32,396 bases of DNA from an uncultured Oscillospiraceae bacterium (GTDB taxonomy: Bacteria > Bacillota > Clostridia > Oscillospirales > Oscillospiraceae): the NCBI GenBank assembly GCA_944385485.1, contig CALWXL010000011.1, positions 1-32,396 of the forward strand. Reading direction: 5' to 3'. The notes beneath the pieces were generated by a model that saw only the letters and a program-made list of their open reading frames with translations, ran no database searches and had not been told where the DNA came from. The position numbers and the translations under genes are program-made. Of the stretch, positions 1 to 7,335 are shown one piece after another. Numbering within the stretch: the stretch's first letter is position 1; the number at the start of each line of letters is the position of its first letter.

Positions 1-24
1 TCTGGTATCATACCCTTTGTCGTT

Positions 25-100
25 GCGAGTGTAGCTCATCTGGTAGAGCGCCACCTTGCCAAGGTGGAGGTAGCGAGTTCGAGCCTCGTCACTCGCTCCA
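25..100 (+). tRNA. tRNA-Gly (anticodon GCC)
   Basis: The 7-bp acceptor stem GCGAGTG (25-31) pairs perfectly with CACTCGC (90-96). A discriminator T and an encoded CCA (98-100) follow. The anticodon stem CCACC/GGTGG encloses the loop TTGCCAA with anticodon GCC at 58-60, which reads glycine codons GGC and GGT. The T arm carries the usual GTTCGAGCC-type loop. An intrinsic terminator starts at the last base of the CCA, so the gene ends its transcript. Its promoter would lie left of the window. Confidence 0.96.
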
Positions 101-138
101 AAAAAGAAGGTCTGACCCCGGGTCAGACCTTCTTTTTT
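100..138 (+). terminator. Intrinsic terminator after tRNA-Gly
   Basis: This is a nearly perfect inverted repeat centred on base 119. GAAGGTCTGACCC pairs with GGGTCAGACCTTC, flanked by A6 on the left and T6 (133-138) on the right. Because of the A and T runs it could work in both directions. Confidence 0.92.
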
Positions 139-165
139 GGTATCCGTAAGTGATTTCAATGCTCG

Positions 166-251
166 CCGGAAGTCAATTCCGGCTGTGCCAAGGTTTTCGC
201 CCCAGGCGAAAACACTTGTACGGCGCACTTGCGCCGCCCCGCTTTGCGGGG
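166..251. repeat. Cluster of four consecutive perfect hairpins in the 200-bp gap before the antiporter gene
   Basis: Four perfect stem-loops follow one another. CCGGAA/TTCCGG lies at 166-182, GTTTTCGCC/GGCGAAAAC at 193-213, CGGCGC/GCGCCG at 221-236 and CCCCGC/GCGGGG at 237-251. No T tract follows any of them and no ORF with a ribosome site is present. They may be a dispersed palindromic repeat or a structured 5' leader of the antiporter mRNA. The sequence alone does not decide. Confidence 0.6.
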
Positions 252-340
252 ACCCCGTGGAGATGTGCCCGTTTGGGTATACCTTCTTTTTACTTTTCCG
301 GTCCCAGGACCCCCAACATTCTGGAAAGGTGGGTGATCTC

Positions 341-1951
341 ATGAACGAATCTCTGCTGCTGATGGGTTCTGTCATCCTCATCTGCATCCTCCTCAACCGC
401 TTTTTGGAGAAGATTCCCGTCCCCTCTCTGCTTATCTTCATTGCCCTGGGTATGCTCTTCGGGGAAAACGGTCTGCTGCACATCTCCTTTGACGACTACA
501 TCGGCGTCAACGCCATCTGTTCGGTGTGTCTGGTGTTTATCATGTTCTACGGCGGATTCGGCACCAATCTCAAGGCCGCCCGTCCGGTGCTGGCCCCCTC
601 GGTGCTGCTGTCCACCGTGGGCGTGGCGGGCACCGCCGGGGTGGTGGCCCTGTTTGCCCATTACGCCCTGGGTTTGCCCTGGCTGCAATGCTTTTTGGTG
701 GGGGCGGTCATCTCCTCCACCGATGCCGCCTCGGTGTTCAGCATCCTGCGCTCCAAAAACCTGGCTTTGAAATACCACACCGACTCCCTGCTGGAGCTGG
801 AGTCCGGCTCCAACGACCCCATGTCCTATATGCTCACCACCGTGGCCATTTCCCTGCTGGCCGGTCAGTCCGTGTCCATTCCCCTGCTGCTGGCCCAACA
901 GCTGCTGGTGGGTCTGGCCTGCGGTGGGGCGCTGGGCTGGCTGGCGGTGAAGCTGCTCCACCAGCACCTGCTCCCCTCCCAGCAGAGCCACACCGTCTTT
1001 CTCATCTCCGTGATGCTCCTGTCCTATGCCCTGCCCACAGCGCTGGGGGGCAACGGCTACCTCAGCGTGTATCTGTGCGGCATCTGGATTGGAAACTCCC
1101 CTCTGCCGCAGAAAAAGTACCTGGTGTACTTCTTTGACGTGCTCACCCACGTCTCCCAGGTGCTCATCTTCTTCCTGCTGGGCCTGCTGGTAACTCCGGC
1201 CCAGCTGCCCGGCGTCATCCTCCCCGCCCTGGGGCTGATGCTGGCCCTCACCTTTGTGGCCCGTCCCCTGGTCACCGGGGTACTGCTGGCCCCGTTCCGG
1301 GCCTCTCCCCGGCAAATCCTCCTGGTGGCCTGGTCCGGCCTGCGAGGGGCCGCCTCCATCGTGTTTGCCATTGCGGCGGTGCTCAGTGGAGTGGAGACCA
1401 CCTACAACCTGTTCAACCTGGTGTTCTGTATGGTGCTGCTGTCCATCTCCATCCAGGGCACGCTGCTGCCCGCCGTGGCACAGCGGCTGGCCATGATCGA
1501 CCCCACCGCCGACGTGCGCCACACCTTCACCGACTACCAGGAGGACAGCGACATCCACTTCATCAAGCTTCACATAGACCCCGCCCACCCCTGGTGCGGC
1601 CAAGCCCTGTCCCAGCTGCGCCTGCCCCCAGACCTGCTGGTGGCCATGATCGTGCGGGGAAAAGAGGAGGTGGAGGTGCCCACGGGGAACACGGTGCTGG
1701 AGCCAGGCGATCTGCTGGTGCTGGCCGCCCGCAGCTTCGAGGACCGGGAGCACCTGGCCCTGTTTGAACTGGTGGTGGAGCGCAACCACCGCTTCGCCAA
1801 CTGCCCCCTGTCCCAGATTCCCCAGGCCAACGCCCAGCGGGTGATCCTCATCAAGCGGGGCATCGACACCCTCATCCCCACCGGGAGCACCGTGATTCAG
1901 CCAGGGGATATCCTGGTCATGGCACACACCGGCAAAACCTCCCCCACATGA
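341..1951 (+). CDS. Monovalent cation/proton antiporter, NhaP2/CvrA type with two C-terminal TrkA-C (RCK_C) domains
   Basis: This is an inner-membrane antiporter of the CPA1 family that exchanges K+ or Na+ for H+. The first ~390 of 536 residues form a run of hydrophobic segments. They include the conserved region 'SSTDAASVFSILR', where acidic residues of the transport core lie, and 'GLRGAASIVFAI' near the last helix. Two TrkA-C-like regulatory domains follow at residues ~406-468 and ~481-533, each ending in a 'PGD.LV' strand. These domains bind nucleotides or ions in relatives. The start at 341 is chosen because GGAAAGGTGG lies just upstream and the membrane domain begins there. An in-frame extension to 137 would run through the hairpin cluster and has no ribosome site. 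Potassium versus sodium specificity cannot be told from sequence. The gene appears to be a single transcription unit ending in the terminator at 1957. Confidence 0.88.
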   Translation: MNESLLLMGSVILICILLNRFLEKIPVPSLLIFIALGMLFGENGLLHISFDDYIGVNAICSVCLVFIMFYGGFGTNLKAARPVLAPSVLLSTVGVAGTAGVVALFAHYALGLPWLQCFLVGAVISSTDAASVFSILRSKNLALKYHTDSLLELESGSNDPMSYMLTTVAISLLAGQSVSIPLLLAQQLLVGLACGGALGWLAVKLLHQHLLPSQQSHTVFLISVMLLSYALPTALGGNGYLSVYLCGIWIGNSPLPQKKYLVYFFDVLTHVSQVLIFFLLGLLVTPAQLPGVILPALGLMLALTFVARPLVTGVLLAPFRASPRQILLVAWSGLRGAASIVFAIAAVLSGVETTYNLFNLVFCMVLLSISIQGTLLPAVAQRLAMIDPTADVRHTFTDYQEDSDIHFIKLHIDPAHPWCGQALSQLRLPPDLLVAMIVRGKEEVEVPTGNTVLEPGDLLVLAARSFEDREHLALFELVVERNHRFANCPLSQIPQANAQRVILIKRGIDTLIPTGSTVIQPGDILVMAHTGKTSPT

Positions 1952-1956
1952 AGAAA

Positions 1957-1991
1957 GCCCTGTGCAGCTTGAGACTGCACAGGGCCTTTTT
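1957..1991. terminator. Intrinsic terminator between convergent antiporter and cinA genes
   Basis: GCCCTGTGCAG (1957-1967) pairs perfectly with CTGCACAGGGC (1975-1985) around a 7-nt loop, followed by CTTTTT. It lies 6 bp after the antiporter stop and 8 bp from the cinA stop, so it may serve both genes. The T tract favours the plus strand. Confidence 0.88.
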
Positions 1992-1998
1992 GCGCTTT

Positions 1999-3249
1999 TT
2001 ATGCTTTGGCGCAGTACCGCCGCACCAAATCCAAGGCATGATTGGCCGCCAGGGTCCGCACCCGGTCCCGGCGCTGGGCCGCGCCTCCCAGATGCAGCTC
2101 CACCGCCTCACACCCCTCTGGGGTGGCCAGAGCCACATACACCAGCCCCACCGGGTTGCCCCGGTCATCGCCGTCCGGGCCTGCCACTCCGGTGGTGGAC
2201 ACCGCCAGGTCACACCCCAGCGCCTTCCGGGCCCCCTGGGCCATCTGCCGGGCCACCTCAGCGCACACCGCCCCCTGGGTGTCCAGCAGCTCCTGAGACA
2301 CCCCCAGCACGTTGGCCTTCACCTGGTTGGTGTAGCTCACCACACCGCCCCGCAGCACCGCCGAGGCCCCGGGCACATCGGTAATCCGCTTGGCGATGAG
2401 GCCCCCGGTGCAGCTCTCGGCCGTGCCCAGAGTCAGGCCCTTCTGGGCCAGCATGGGCACCACTACCTCTTCCAGAGAGGACACGTCTGCCCCGTAGATC
2501 TGGTCCCCCAGGATGTCCCGGACCTCCTGTTCCACCGGGGCGATCATTTCCTTGGCCTGCTCCACCGTTTCCGCCTTGGCGGTGATGCGCAGCTCCACCT
2601 CTCCCTCCTTGGCGTAGGGGGCCAGGGTGGGATTGGTCAAAGCGTTCATCTTGTCCCGCAGCAGCTGCTCCACCCCCGACTCGCCCAGGCCGAAGATGCG
2701 CAAGGTGCGGGAGTGGATGACACCCTGGGTGAGCTGGGCCAGATAGGCAGCCGCTTCTTCCCGGAACATGGGGATGCACTCCCGGGGCGGGCCGGGGAGC
2801 ATCACCACATGGACCCCGTCCACACAGAAGGCGCACCCGGGAGCGGTGCCCCAGCGGTTTTCCAGCACCGTGCACCCCTTTGGCAGATCCGCCTGCTGGA
2901 GGTTGTTGTCCGTCATGGTGCGCCCGGACTTGGCAAAGTAGTCCCGAATGCTCTGCTCACATTCCGGGTGGTACTCCAACGGCAGTCCAAAGGCCTGGGC
3001 CACCACTTTTTTGGTCAGGTCGTCACAGGTGGGTCCCAGCCCTCCGGTGGTGATGATCACGTCCGCCCGGCTTTTCGCCACCTCCACGGCCTGTTCCAGC
3101 CGTCCGGGGTTGTCTCCCACCACCGTGTGGTGGTACACGTTCAGCCCCATGCCCGACAAAAGACGGCTTAGATCCCGGGCATTGGTATTTAAGGTGTTGC
3201 CCAGCAGCAGCTCGGTACCCACTGCCAGCACTTCCACTTGATGTTCCAT
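1999..3249 (-). CDS. cinA: CinA: competence/damage-inducible protein with nicotinamide-nucleotide amidohydrolase domain
   Basis: This is a cytoplasmic 416-aa two-domain protein of the usual CinA length. The N-terminal half is a molybdopterin-binding-like (COG1058) domain with 'VGTELLLGNTLNTNA' near residue 11 and 'TTGGLGPTCDDLTK' near residue 67. In studied relatives this domain has ADP-ribose pyrophosphatase activity. The C-terminal ~150 residues are the PncC/CinA-C domain with 'TAESCTGGLIAKRITDVPG' and 'STTGVAGPDGD'. That domain deamidates NMN to nicotinate mononucleotide in NAD recycling. ATG at 3249 follows AGGAGGA (3258-3264) by 8 nt, and a sigma-A promoter lies further upstream. It is a lone gene divergent from the aromatic operon. 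A NAD synthase gene lies elsewhere in the window (29297-31222) but is not co-transcribed. Confidence 0.96.
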   Translation of the reverse strand: MEHQVEVLAVGTELLLGNTLNTNARDLSRLLSGMGLNVYHHTVVGDNPGRLEQAVEVAKSRADVIITTGGLGPTCDDLTKKVVAQAFGLPLEYHPECEQSIRDYFAKSGRTMTDNNLQQADLPKGCTVLENRWGTAPGCAFCVDGVHVVMLPGPPRECIPMFREEAAAYLAQLTQGVIHSRTLRIFGLGESGVEQLLRDKMNALTNPTLAPYAKEGEVELRITAKAETVEQAKEMIAPVEQEVRDILGDQIYGADVSSLEEVVVPMLAQKGLTLGTAESCTGGLIAKRITDVPGASAVLRGGVVSYTNQVKANVLGVSQELLDTQGAVCAEVARQMAQGARKALGCDLAVSTTGVAGPDGDDRGNPVGLVYVALATPEGCEAVELHLGGAAQRRDRVRTLAANHALDLVRRYCAKA

Positions 3250-3279
3250 ATGCAGTTTCCTCCTATGGTCTTTGCTGTT

Positions 3280-3308
3280 ATCCTATTCCCCCCACGCCCC
3301 CTTGTCAA
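3280..3308 (-). promoter_or_regulatory. Sigma-A promoter for cinA
   Basis: On the minus strand, TTGACA (3303-3308) is followed by a 17-bp spacer and TAGGAT (3280-3285). The -10 box lies about 30 bp before the cinA start, leaving a short 5' leader that holds the ribosome site. Confidence 0.75.
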
Positions 3309-3350
3309 TGCCCACATCTTTTCCACTTTAGTGCATCAGAAAAAAAAGGC

Positions 3351-3379
3351 TTGCATTTTCCCACTCGTTGGGATATAAT
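3351..3379 (+). promoter_or_regulatory. Sigma-A promoter for the aromatic amino acid operon
   Basis: TTGCAT (3351-3356), a 17-bp spacer and a perfect TATAAT (3374-3379). Transcription would begin near 3386. That places the leader peptide ORF, the candidate antiterminator and the attenuator terminator at the 5' end of the transcript, about 250 nt before aroF. Confidence 0.8.
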
Positions 3380-3410
3380 GACCTCACTTCATAAAGCGAG
3401 GTTTGCAGCG

Positions 3411-3506
3411 ATGACCTACACTTCCGCCCACAACTTCATGGCTTATTATGGCTTTACTCGATTTACCGGGTACGGCTATTTTGTCATGGATCAATGCGGC
3501 ATATGA
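3411..3506 (+). CDS. Phe/Tyr-rich leader peptide (31 aa) of the aromatic operon attenuator
   Basis: ATG at 3411 opens a 31-codon ORF ending in TGA at 3504-3506. Nine of the 31 codons are aromatic. Tyr codons start at 3417, 3444, 3447, 3471 and 3477, and Phe codons at 3435, 3453, 3462 and 3480. There is no Trp. Two clusters stand out: tandem Tyr-Tyr (3444-3449) and Tyr-Gly-Tyr-Phe (3471-3482). A modest ribosome site, GCGAGG, lies 9 nt before the start. The ORF sits just after a strong promoter and before an intrinsic terminator, and the first downstream gene makes aromatic amino acid precursors. By analogy with pheA/trp leaders, ribosome pausing at scarce Phe- or Tyr-tRNA would control termination. 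The peptide itself is probably not functional. The role is inferred from arrangement and composition only. Confidence 0.83.
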   Translation: MTYTSAHNFMAYYGFTRFTGYGYFVMDQCGI

Positions 3507-3577
3507 GTGAGGCATTTTGCACCCAGCTTATGGGGGCAGAATCGAACATACCGAAACGGAACGCTCATTGACGCATG
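3485..3577 (+). promoter_or_regulatory. Candidate antiterminator pairing of the aromatic attenuator
   Basis: CATGGATCAATG (3485-3496), at the end of the leader ORF, can pair with CATTGACGCATG (3566-3577). Ten of 12 positions pair: 6 bp, a 2x2 internal loop, then 4 bp. This pairing would consume the 5' arm and loop of the terminator stem (3562-3593) and prevent its formation. A ribosome reaching the stop codon at 3504 would cover 3485-3496 and allow termination. A ribosome held at the earlier aromatic codons (for example 3444-3464) would leave it free. Stalling at the last cluster (3477-3482) might still mask it partly, so the exact switch is uncertain. A second hairpin (TGCACCC/GGGGGCA, near 3518-3539) lies between the arms. 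Confidence 0.55.
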
Positions 3578-3605
3578 TGGCAGTCAATGGGCGATTTTTT
3601 ATTTT
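3562..3605 (+). terminator. Attenuator terminator upstream of aroF
   Basis: CGCTCATTGAC (3562-3572) pairs with GTCAATGGGCG (3583-3593): 11 bp with one G-U pair and a 10-nt loop. A then T6-A-T4 follow. It lies downstream of the leader ORF and 30 nt before the aroF start, so every operon transcript must read through it. The stem is strong enough to act as an intrinsic terminator. Confidence 0.88.
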
Positions 3606-3635
3606 ATCTCGCCACACTGAAAGGAAGGATTTACC

Positions 3636-4658
3636 ATGGTTATTGTTATGAAACCCTCTGCCACCCAGGATACCATCCAGGCTCTGGCCCACCAGCTGGA
3701 GACAGACCATCCGGAAGTACGGGTGAGCATCACCAAAGGCGTGGGCTGCTCCATTCTGGGTCTGGTGGGAGACACCTCCCGCATCGACCAGGATAAGATC
3801 ACCATTCACGACGACGTGGATCGGGTGATGCGGGTGCAGGAGCCTTACAAAAAGGCCAACCGCAAGTTCCACCCCGAGGACAGCGCCGTGCGGGTTGGGG
3901 ATGCCGTCATCGGTGGGGGCGGATTCACCGTCATCGCCGGGCCCTGCTCGGTGGAGAGCCGGGAGCAGATCATCGACGTGGCCCAGTCCGTGAAGGCCTC
4001 CGGAGCCTCCCTGCTGCGAGGCGGCGCCTTCAAGCCTCGCACCTCCCCCTACGCCTTCCAGGGCATGGGCACACCCGGCCTGGATCTGCTGCTGGAGGCC
4101 AAGGCAGAGACCGGACTTCCCATTGTCACCGAGCTGATGAGTCCCAAGTACTGCGAGCTGTTCGAGGAAAAGGTGGATGTGGTGCAGATCGGCGCCCGGA
4201 ACATGCAGAACTTTGATCTGCTCAAAGAGGTGGGCAAGATGTCCAAGCCCATTTTGCTCAAGCGGGGCCTGGCCAACACCTACGAGGAGTGGATCATGTC
4301 GGCTGAGTACATCATGGCTTCCGGCAATGAAAATGTCATCCTGTGTGAGCGGGGCGTGCGCACCTTTGAGACCTACACCCGCAACACCCTGGATCTGTCC
4401 GCTATCCCCGCCATCCGCCGCATGAGCCACCTGCCCATCGTGGTAGACCCCTCCCACGCCGCCGGCATGTACTGGATGGTGGAGCCTCTGGCCATGGCCG
4501 CCGCCGCTGTGGGCGCCGATGGCCTGATGATCGAAGTACACAACAACCCCGCCTGCGCTCTGTGCGACGGACAGCAGTCCCTGACCCCCGAGAAGTTCCG
4601 CCGCCTCATGGATAAGGTGACTCCCCTGGTGGAGTTGATGGGCAAGACTTTGACCTAA
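3636..4658 (+). CDS. aroF: 3-deoxy-7-phosphoheptulonate (DAHP) synthase, type I-beta with N-terminal ferredoxin-like domain
   Basis: It condenses phosphoenolpyruvate with erythrose-4-phosphate, the first committed step of the shikimate pathway, in the cytoplasm. Residues 1-~70 form the ferredoxin-like/ACT-like regulatory domain seen in the Thermotoga-type enzyme, which in that family mediates feedback by Tyr/Phe. The TIM barrel follows, with 'AGPCSVES' (metal-ligand Cys) near residue 105, 'GGAFKPRTSPYAFQG' near 128, 'RGVRTFETYTRNTLD' near 233, 'VDPSHAAG' near 271 and 'IEVHNNPA' near 299. Length of 340 aa matches the family. The start is set by GAAAGGAAGG at 3618-3627. It is the first structural gene after the Phe/Tyr attenuator, so it probably has both transcriptional and allosteric control. 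The symbol aroF is used loosely, since relatives are also called aroA or aroG. Confidence 0.97.
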   Translation: MVIVMKPSATQDTIQALAHQLETDHPEVRVSITKGVGCSILGLVGDTSRIDQDKITIHDDVDRVMRVQEPYKKANRKFHPEDSAVRVGDAVIGGGGFTVIAGPCSVESREQIIDVAQSVKASGASLLRGGAFKPRTSPYAFQGMGTPGLDLLLEAKAETGLPIVTELMSPKYCELFEEKVDVVQIGARNMQNFDLLKEVGKMSKPILLKRGLANTYEEWIMSAEYIMASGNENVILCERGVRTFETYTRNTLDLSAIPAIRRMSHLPIVVDPSHAAGMYWMVEPLAMAAAAVGADGLMIEVHNNPACALCDGQQSLTPEKFRRLMDKVTPLVELMGKTLT

Positions 4659-4686
4659 ATTCAAATACAGAGAGGAGCTTGGAATC

Positions 4687-5019
4687 ATGGCCATGTTGGA
4701 ACGCACCCTCAACGGAGACTTTTACGAGGTTCTTCACACCCTGCACAATGCCATTTTGGAAGGCAGCATGTCCGCCTCCTATGAAAATGGAAACGACTAC
4801 ATGATGGGAGATACCCACTGTGCCATACGTATGTATGAACGGTACAGCGCCATGGGCAACAACCGGGTGGCCTTGTGTTTTTTGCTCACGGGTCTGGACA
4901 ACCAGCTTCACCTCACTGCCATCACCGCCGGCGGCAGCCAGGCCATGTTCTTCAAAATCAACACCTTGGGGGAGGATGCCTTCTTGGACACCCTGGCCCA
5001 AGCGCTAGACAAACTCTGA
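4687..5019 (+). CDS. Small DUF6054-like protein of unknown function inside the aromatic operon
   Basis: A 110-aa soluble protein without signal peptide or membrane segment. The sequence resembles what I recall of the DUF6054 family in Clostridia, with the central motif 'CAIRMYERYS' and the C-terminal 'AGGSQAMFFKINTLGEDAFL'. This assignment is from memory and was not searched. A GAGAGGAGC ribosome site lies about 8 nt before ATG 4687. The gene starts 28 bp after aroF and ends 15 bp before aroB, so it is co-transcribed. No catalytic motif is recognisable. Position between steps 1 and 2 of the shikimate pathway hints at a link to the pathway, but relatives need not sit there. A second ATG two codons later (4693) is also possible. 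Confidence 0.85.
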   Translation: MAMLERTLNGDFYEVLHTLHNAILEGSMSASYENGNDYMMGDTHCAIRMYERYSAMGNNRVALCFLLTGLDNQLHLTAITAGGSQAMFFKINTLGEDAFLDTLAQALDKL

Positions 5020-5034
5020 GAGGAGAATTTCCCC

Positions 5035-6096
5035 ATGCGCACCCTCACAGTCCCCCTCCCCGGACGGGAGTACAACCTGCTCATTCAATCCGGCCTGCTC
5101 CCCGGCTCCGGGGGCTACATCCGATCCCTGCTCCCCCGCTGCCGCAAGGCCGCCCTGGTCACCGACACCAACGTGGCCCCGCTGTACGGCCAAACCGTGG
5201 TGGACAGCCTCACCCAGGCGGGGTTCCAGGTGGAGACCTTCGTGGTCCCCGCCGGAGAGGCCAGCAAAAACGCCCAGCAGCTTTCCCAGCTATGGGGCGG
5301 CTTCGCCCGCTTTGGCCTGACCCGCACCGACTGCGTGGTGGCCCTGGGGGGCGGCGTCGTGGGGGATCTGGCGGGCTTTGCCGCCGCCACCATTCTGCGG
5401 GGGGTGGCCCTCATTCAGATCCCCACCACCCTGCTCTCACAGGTGGACTCCTCGGTGGGGGGCAAGGTGGCCATCGACCTGCCCGAGGGAAAGAACCTGG
5501 CAGGGGCCTTCTATCAGCCCCGGCTGGTGCTCATGGACCCCAATACCCTGAACACCCTGCCCGACGAGACCTTTGCCGACGGCATGGCGGAGGTCATCAA
5601 GTACGGATGCATTGCAGACGATGCCTTCCTGGAGTTTTTGAGCCAAAACCTCTCCCGCGCCTCCATCATGGCCCACATCGGCCAGGTGCTCTACACCTGC
5701 TGCCACATCAAGGCAGAGGTGGTAGCCGAGGACGAGCTGGACACGGGACGGCGGATGATTCTCAACTTTGGCCACACTCTGGGCCACGCCTACGAGCTGG
5801 CCGGGCACTACTCCACTTACACCCACGGCCAGGCTGTGGCCGCCGGGATGGTGCGGGCGGCTGAGCTGGGCACCGCCCTGGGGCTCACCCCCGCCCACCT
5901 GTCCGGCTCCATCGCCCGGCTGGTCTCCGCCTTCGGTCTGCCCACCGCCATTCCCTGCTCCCCGCAGGAGTATGAGGCCGCCATCGGCCTGGACAAAAAG
6001 GGGGCTGGCTCCTCCATCTCCCTCATTCTCCTGGACCGACCTGGCCACGCCGTGGCCTATCCCATTCCAAAACAGCAGCTGCTGGCCATGCTGTAA
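5035..6096 (+). CDS. aroB: 3-dehydroquinate synthase
   Basis: It converts DAHP to 3-dehydroquinate, shikimate pathway step 2, using NAD+ as a recycled cofactor and a divalent metal (Zn or Co). The 353-aa length is normal. The NAD-binding segment 'GGGVVGDLAGFAAATILRG' lies near residues 104-122, followed by 'IPTTLLSQVDSSVGGK'. 'GMAEVIKYG' near 185 and the metal-binding histidine segments 'FGHTLGHAYE' near 243 and 'THGQAVAAGM' near 263 complete the active site. GAGAGGAG lies 8-9 nt before the ATG. It is the third structural gene of the operon, with 12 bp to aroA. Confidence 0.97.
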   Translation: MRTLTVPLPGREYNLLIQSGLLPGSGGYIRSLLPRCRKAALVTDTNVAPLYGQTVVDSLTQAGFQVETFVVPAGEASKNAQQLSQLWGGFARFGLTRTDCVVALGGGVVGDLAGFAAATILRGVALIQIPTTLLSQVDSSVGGKVAIDLPEGKNLAGAFYQPRLVLMDPNTLNTLPDETFADGMAEVIKYGCIADDAFLEFLSQNLSRASIMAHIGQVLYTCCHIKAEVVAEDELDTGRRMILNFGHTLGHAYELAGHYSTYTHGQAVAAGMVRAAELGTALGLTPAHLSGSIARLVSAFGLPTAIPCSPQEYEAAIGLDKKGAGSSISLILLDRPGHAVAYPIPKQQLLAML

Positions 6097-6108
6097 CGAG
6101 GTATTTCT

Positions 6109-7335
6109 ATGAACGTCACCATTACCCCTACCACACTCCACGGCCCCGTCACCCCGCCCCCCTCCAAAAGCCAGGCCCATCGGCTCATCATTGCCGCCGC
6201 CCTGGCAGGGGGAGAGAGCGTGCTCCACAACGTGGCCCGCTCCCAGGACATTCTGGCCACCATCCGGTGCATGGAGGCCCTGGGCGCCACCTTCACCTGG
6301 TCCGGGTCCACCCTGACGGTGCAGGGCCTCACCATGAACCGCCCCGTTTCCCCACTTCCCCGCCTGGACTGCGGGGAGTCCGGCTCCACCCTGCGCTTTC
6401 TCATCCCCATCGCTCTGGCGGTGGCGGGAGGCGGGGTGTTTACCGGACAGGGACGGCTGATGGAGCGGCCCCAGAAGCCCTATTTTGACCTCTTCGATGC
6501 CAAGGGCATCTCTTACTCCCTGGAAAACGGGGTACTCACGGTCCAGGGCCAGCTTCCCGCCGGAGACTACCCCCTCCCCGGCAACGTGTCCAGCCAGTTC
6601 GTCACCGGCCTGCTGTACGCCCTGCCTCTGGTGGAGGGCACCTCCACCATCACCCTCACCTCTCCCCTGGAGTCGGAGGACTACGTGGCCATGACCCGGC
6701 AGGCTCTGACCCAGGCGGGCATCACCCTGGACGGGTACACCATTCCCGGAGGGCAGCGCTATTCCCCCATCCGGGGCAGCGTGGAGGCGGACTGGTCCCA
6801 GGCGGGCTTCTTCTACGCCGGGCTGGGGCTGGGCAATGACCTGAACATCCAAGGCCTGGACCCCCACTCTCCCCAGGGAGATCGGCGCATCGTCTCCTTC
6901 TATGAACAGCTCACCGGGCCGGAGGCAGACATCACCCTGGACGTGAGCCAGTGCCCCGACCTGGTGCCCCCTCTGGCCGCTCTGGCCGCTGGCATGGCGG
7001 GAAAGACCTGCCACATCGTGGGGGCGGCCCGGCTGCGCATCAAGGAGAGCGACCGCCTGGCCACCACCTCCCAGGTACTCACCGCCCTGGGCGCCCAGGT
7101 GGAAGAGCTCTCCGAGGGGCTGACCATTCGGGGCGTGCCCCAGTTTGCCGGGGGCGTCACCGTCCCCTGTCACAACGACCACCGCATCGCCATGATGGCG
7201 GCCATGGCCGCCACCCGGTGCGTGTCTCCCATCACCCTGACGGGGGCCCAGTGCGTGGCCAAATCCTTCCCCGACTTCTGGGAGGTCTACCAGCAGCTGG
7301 GTGGAACCATTACAAAAAGCGAGGATAACCTATGA
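6109..7335 (+). CDS. aroA: 3-phosphoshikimate 1-carboxyvinyltransferase (EPSP synthase)
   Basis: It transfers the enolpyruvyl group of PEP to shikimate-3-phosphate, pathway step 6. Of 408 residues, 'PPSKSQAHRLIIAAALAGG' near 19-37 carries the conserved Lys and Arg. 'DCGESGSTLRFLIPIAL' near 87, 'GRLMERPQ' near 118, 'RIKESDRL' near 309 and 'HNDHRIAMMAAMAAT' near 357 are the other substrate-binding segments. The segment around 'DCGESGSTLR' keeps the Gly-Glu-Ser-Gly-Ser-Thr pattern of the family. A modest GAGG ribosome site follows the aroB stop. Its stop overlaps the aroC start by 4 nt (ATGA at 7332), a sign of translational coupling. Confidence 0.97.
   Translation: MNVTITPTTLHGPVTPPPSKSQAHRLIIAAALAGGESVLHNVARSQDILATIRCMEALGATFTWSGSTLTVQGLTMNRPVSPLPRLDCGESGSTLRFLIPIALAVAGGGVFTGQGRLMERPQKPYFDLFDAKGISYSLENGVLTVQGQLPAGDYPLPGNVSSQFVTGLLYALPLVEGTSTITLTSPLESEDYVAMTRQALTQAGITLDGYTIPGGQRYSPIRGSVEADWSQAGFFYAGLGLGNDLNIQGLDPHSPQGDRRIVSFYEQLTGPEADITLDVSQCPDLVPPLAALAAGMAGKTCHIVGAARLRIKESDRLATTSQVLTALGAQVEELSEGLTIRGVPQFAGGVTVPCHNDHRIAMMAAMAATRCVSPITLTGAQCVAKSFPDFWEVYQQLGGTITKSEDNL

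Noticed and set aside
139-340. c-di-AMP (ydaO-type) riboswitch upstream of the cation antiporter
   Set aside because: The region folds into simple independent hairpins and the conserved riboswitch core was not recognised.
290-1927. 545-codon antisense open frame across the antiporter gene
   Set aside because: His/Gly/Gln-rich shadow with no ribosome site or domain, while the sense frame clearly encodes an antiporter.
3380-3635. T-box or TRAP-type control of the aromatic operon
   Set aside because: No T-box TGGNACCGCG-like sequence and no series of spaced GAG/TAG triplets was seen, whereas a Phe/Tyr-rich leader ORF with a terminator is present.
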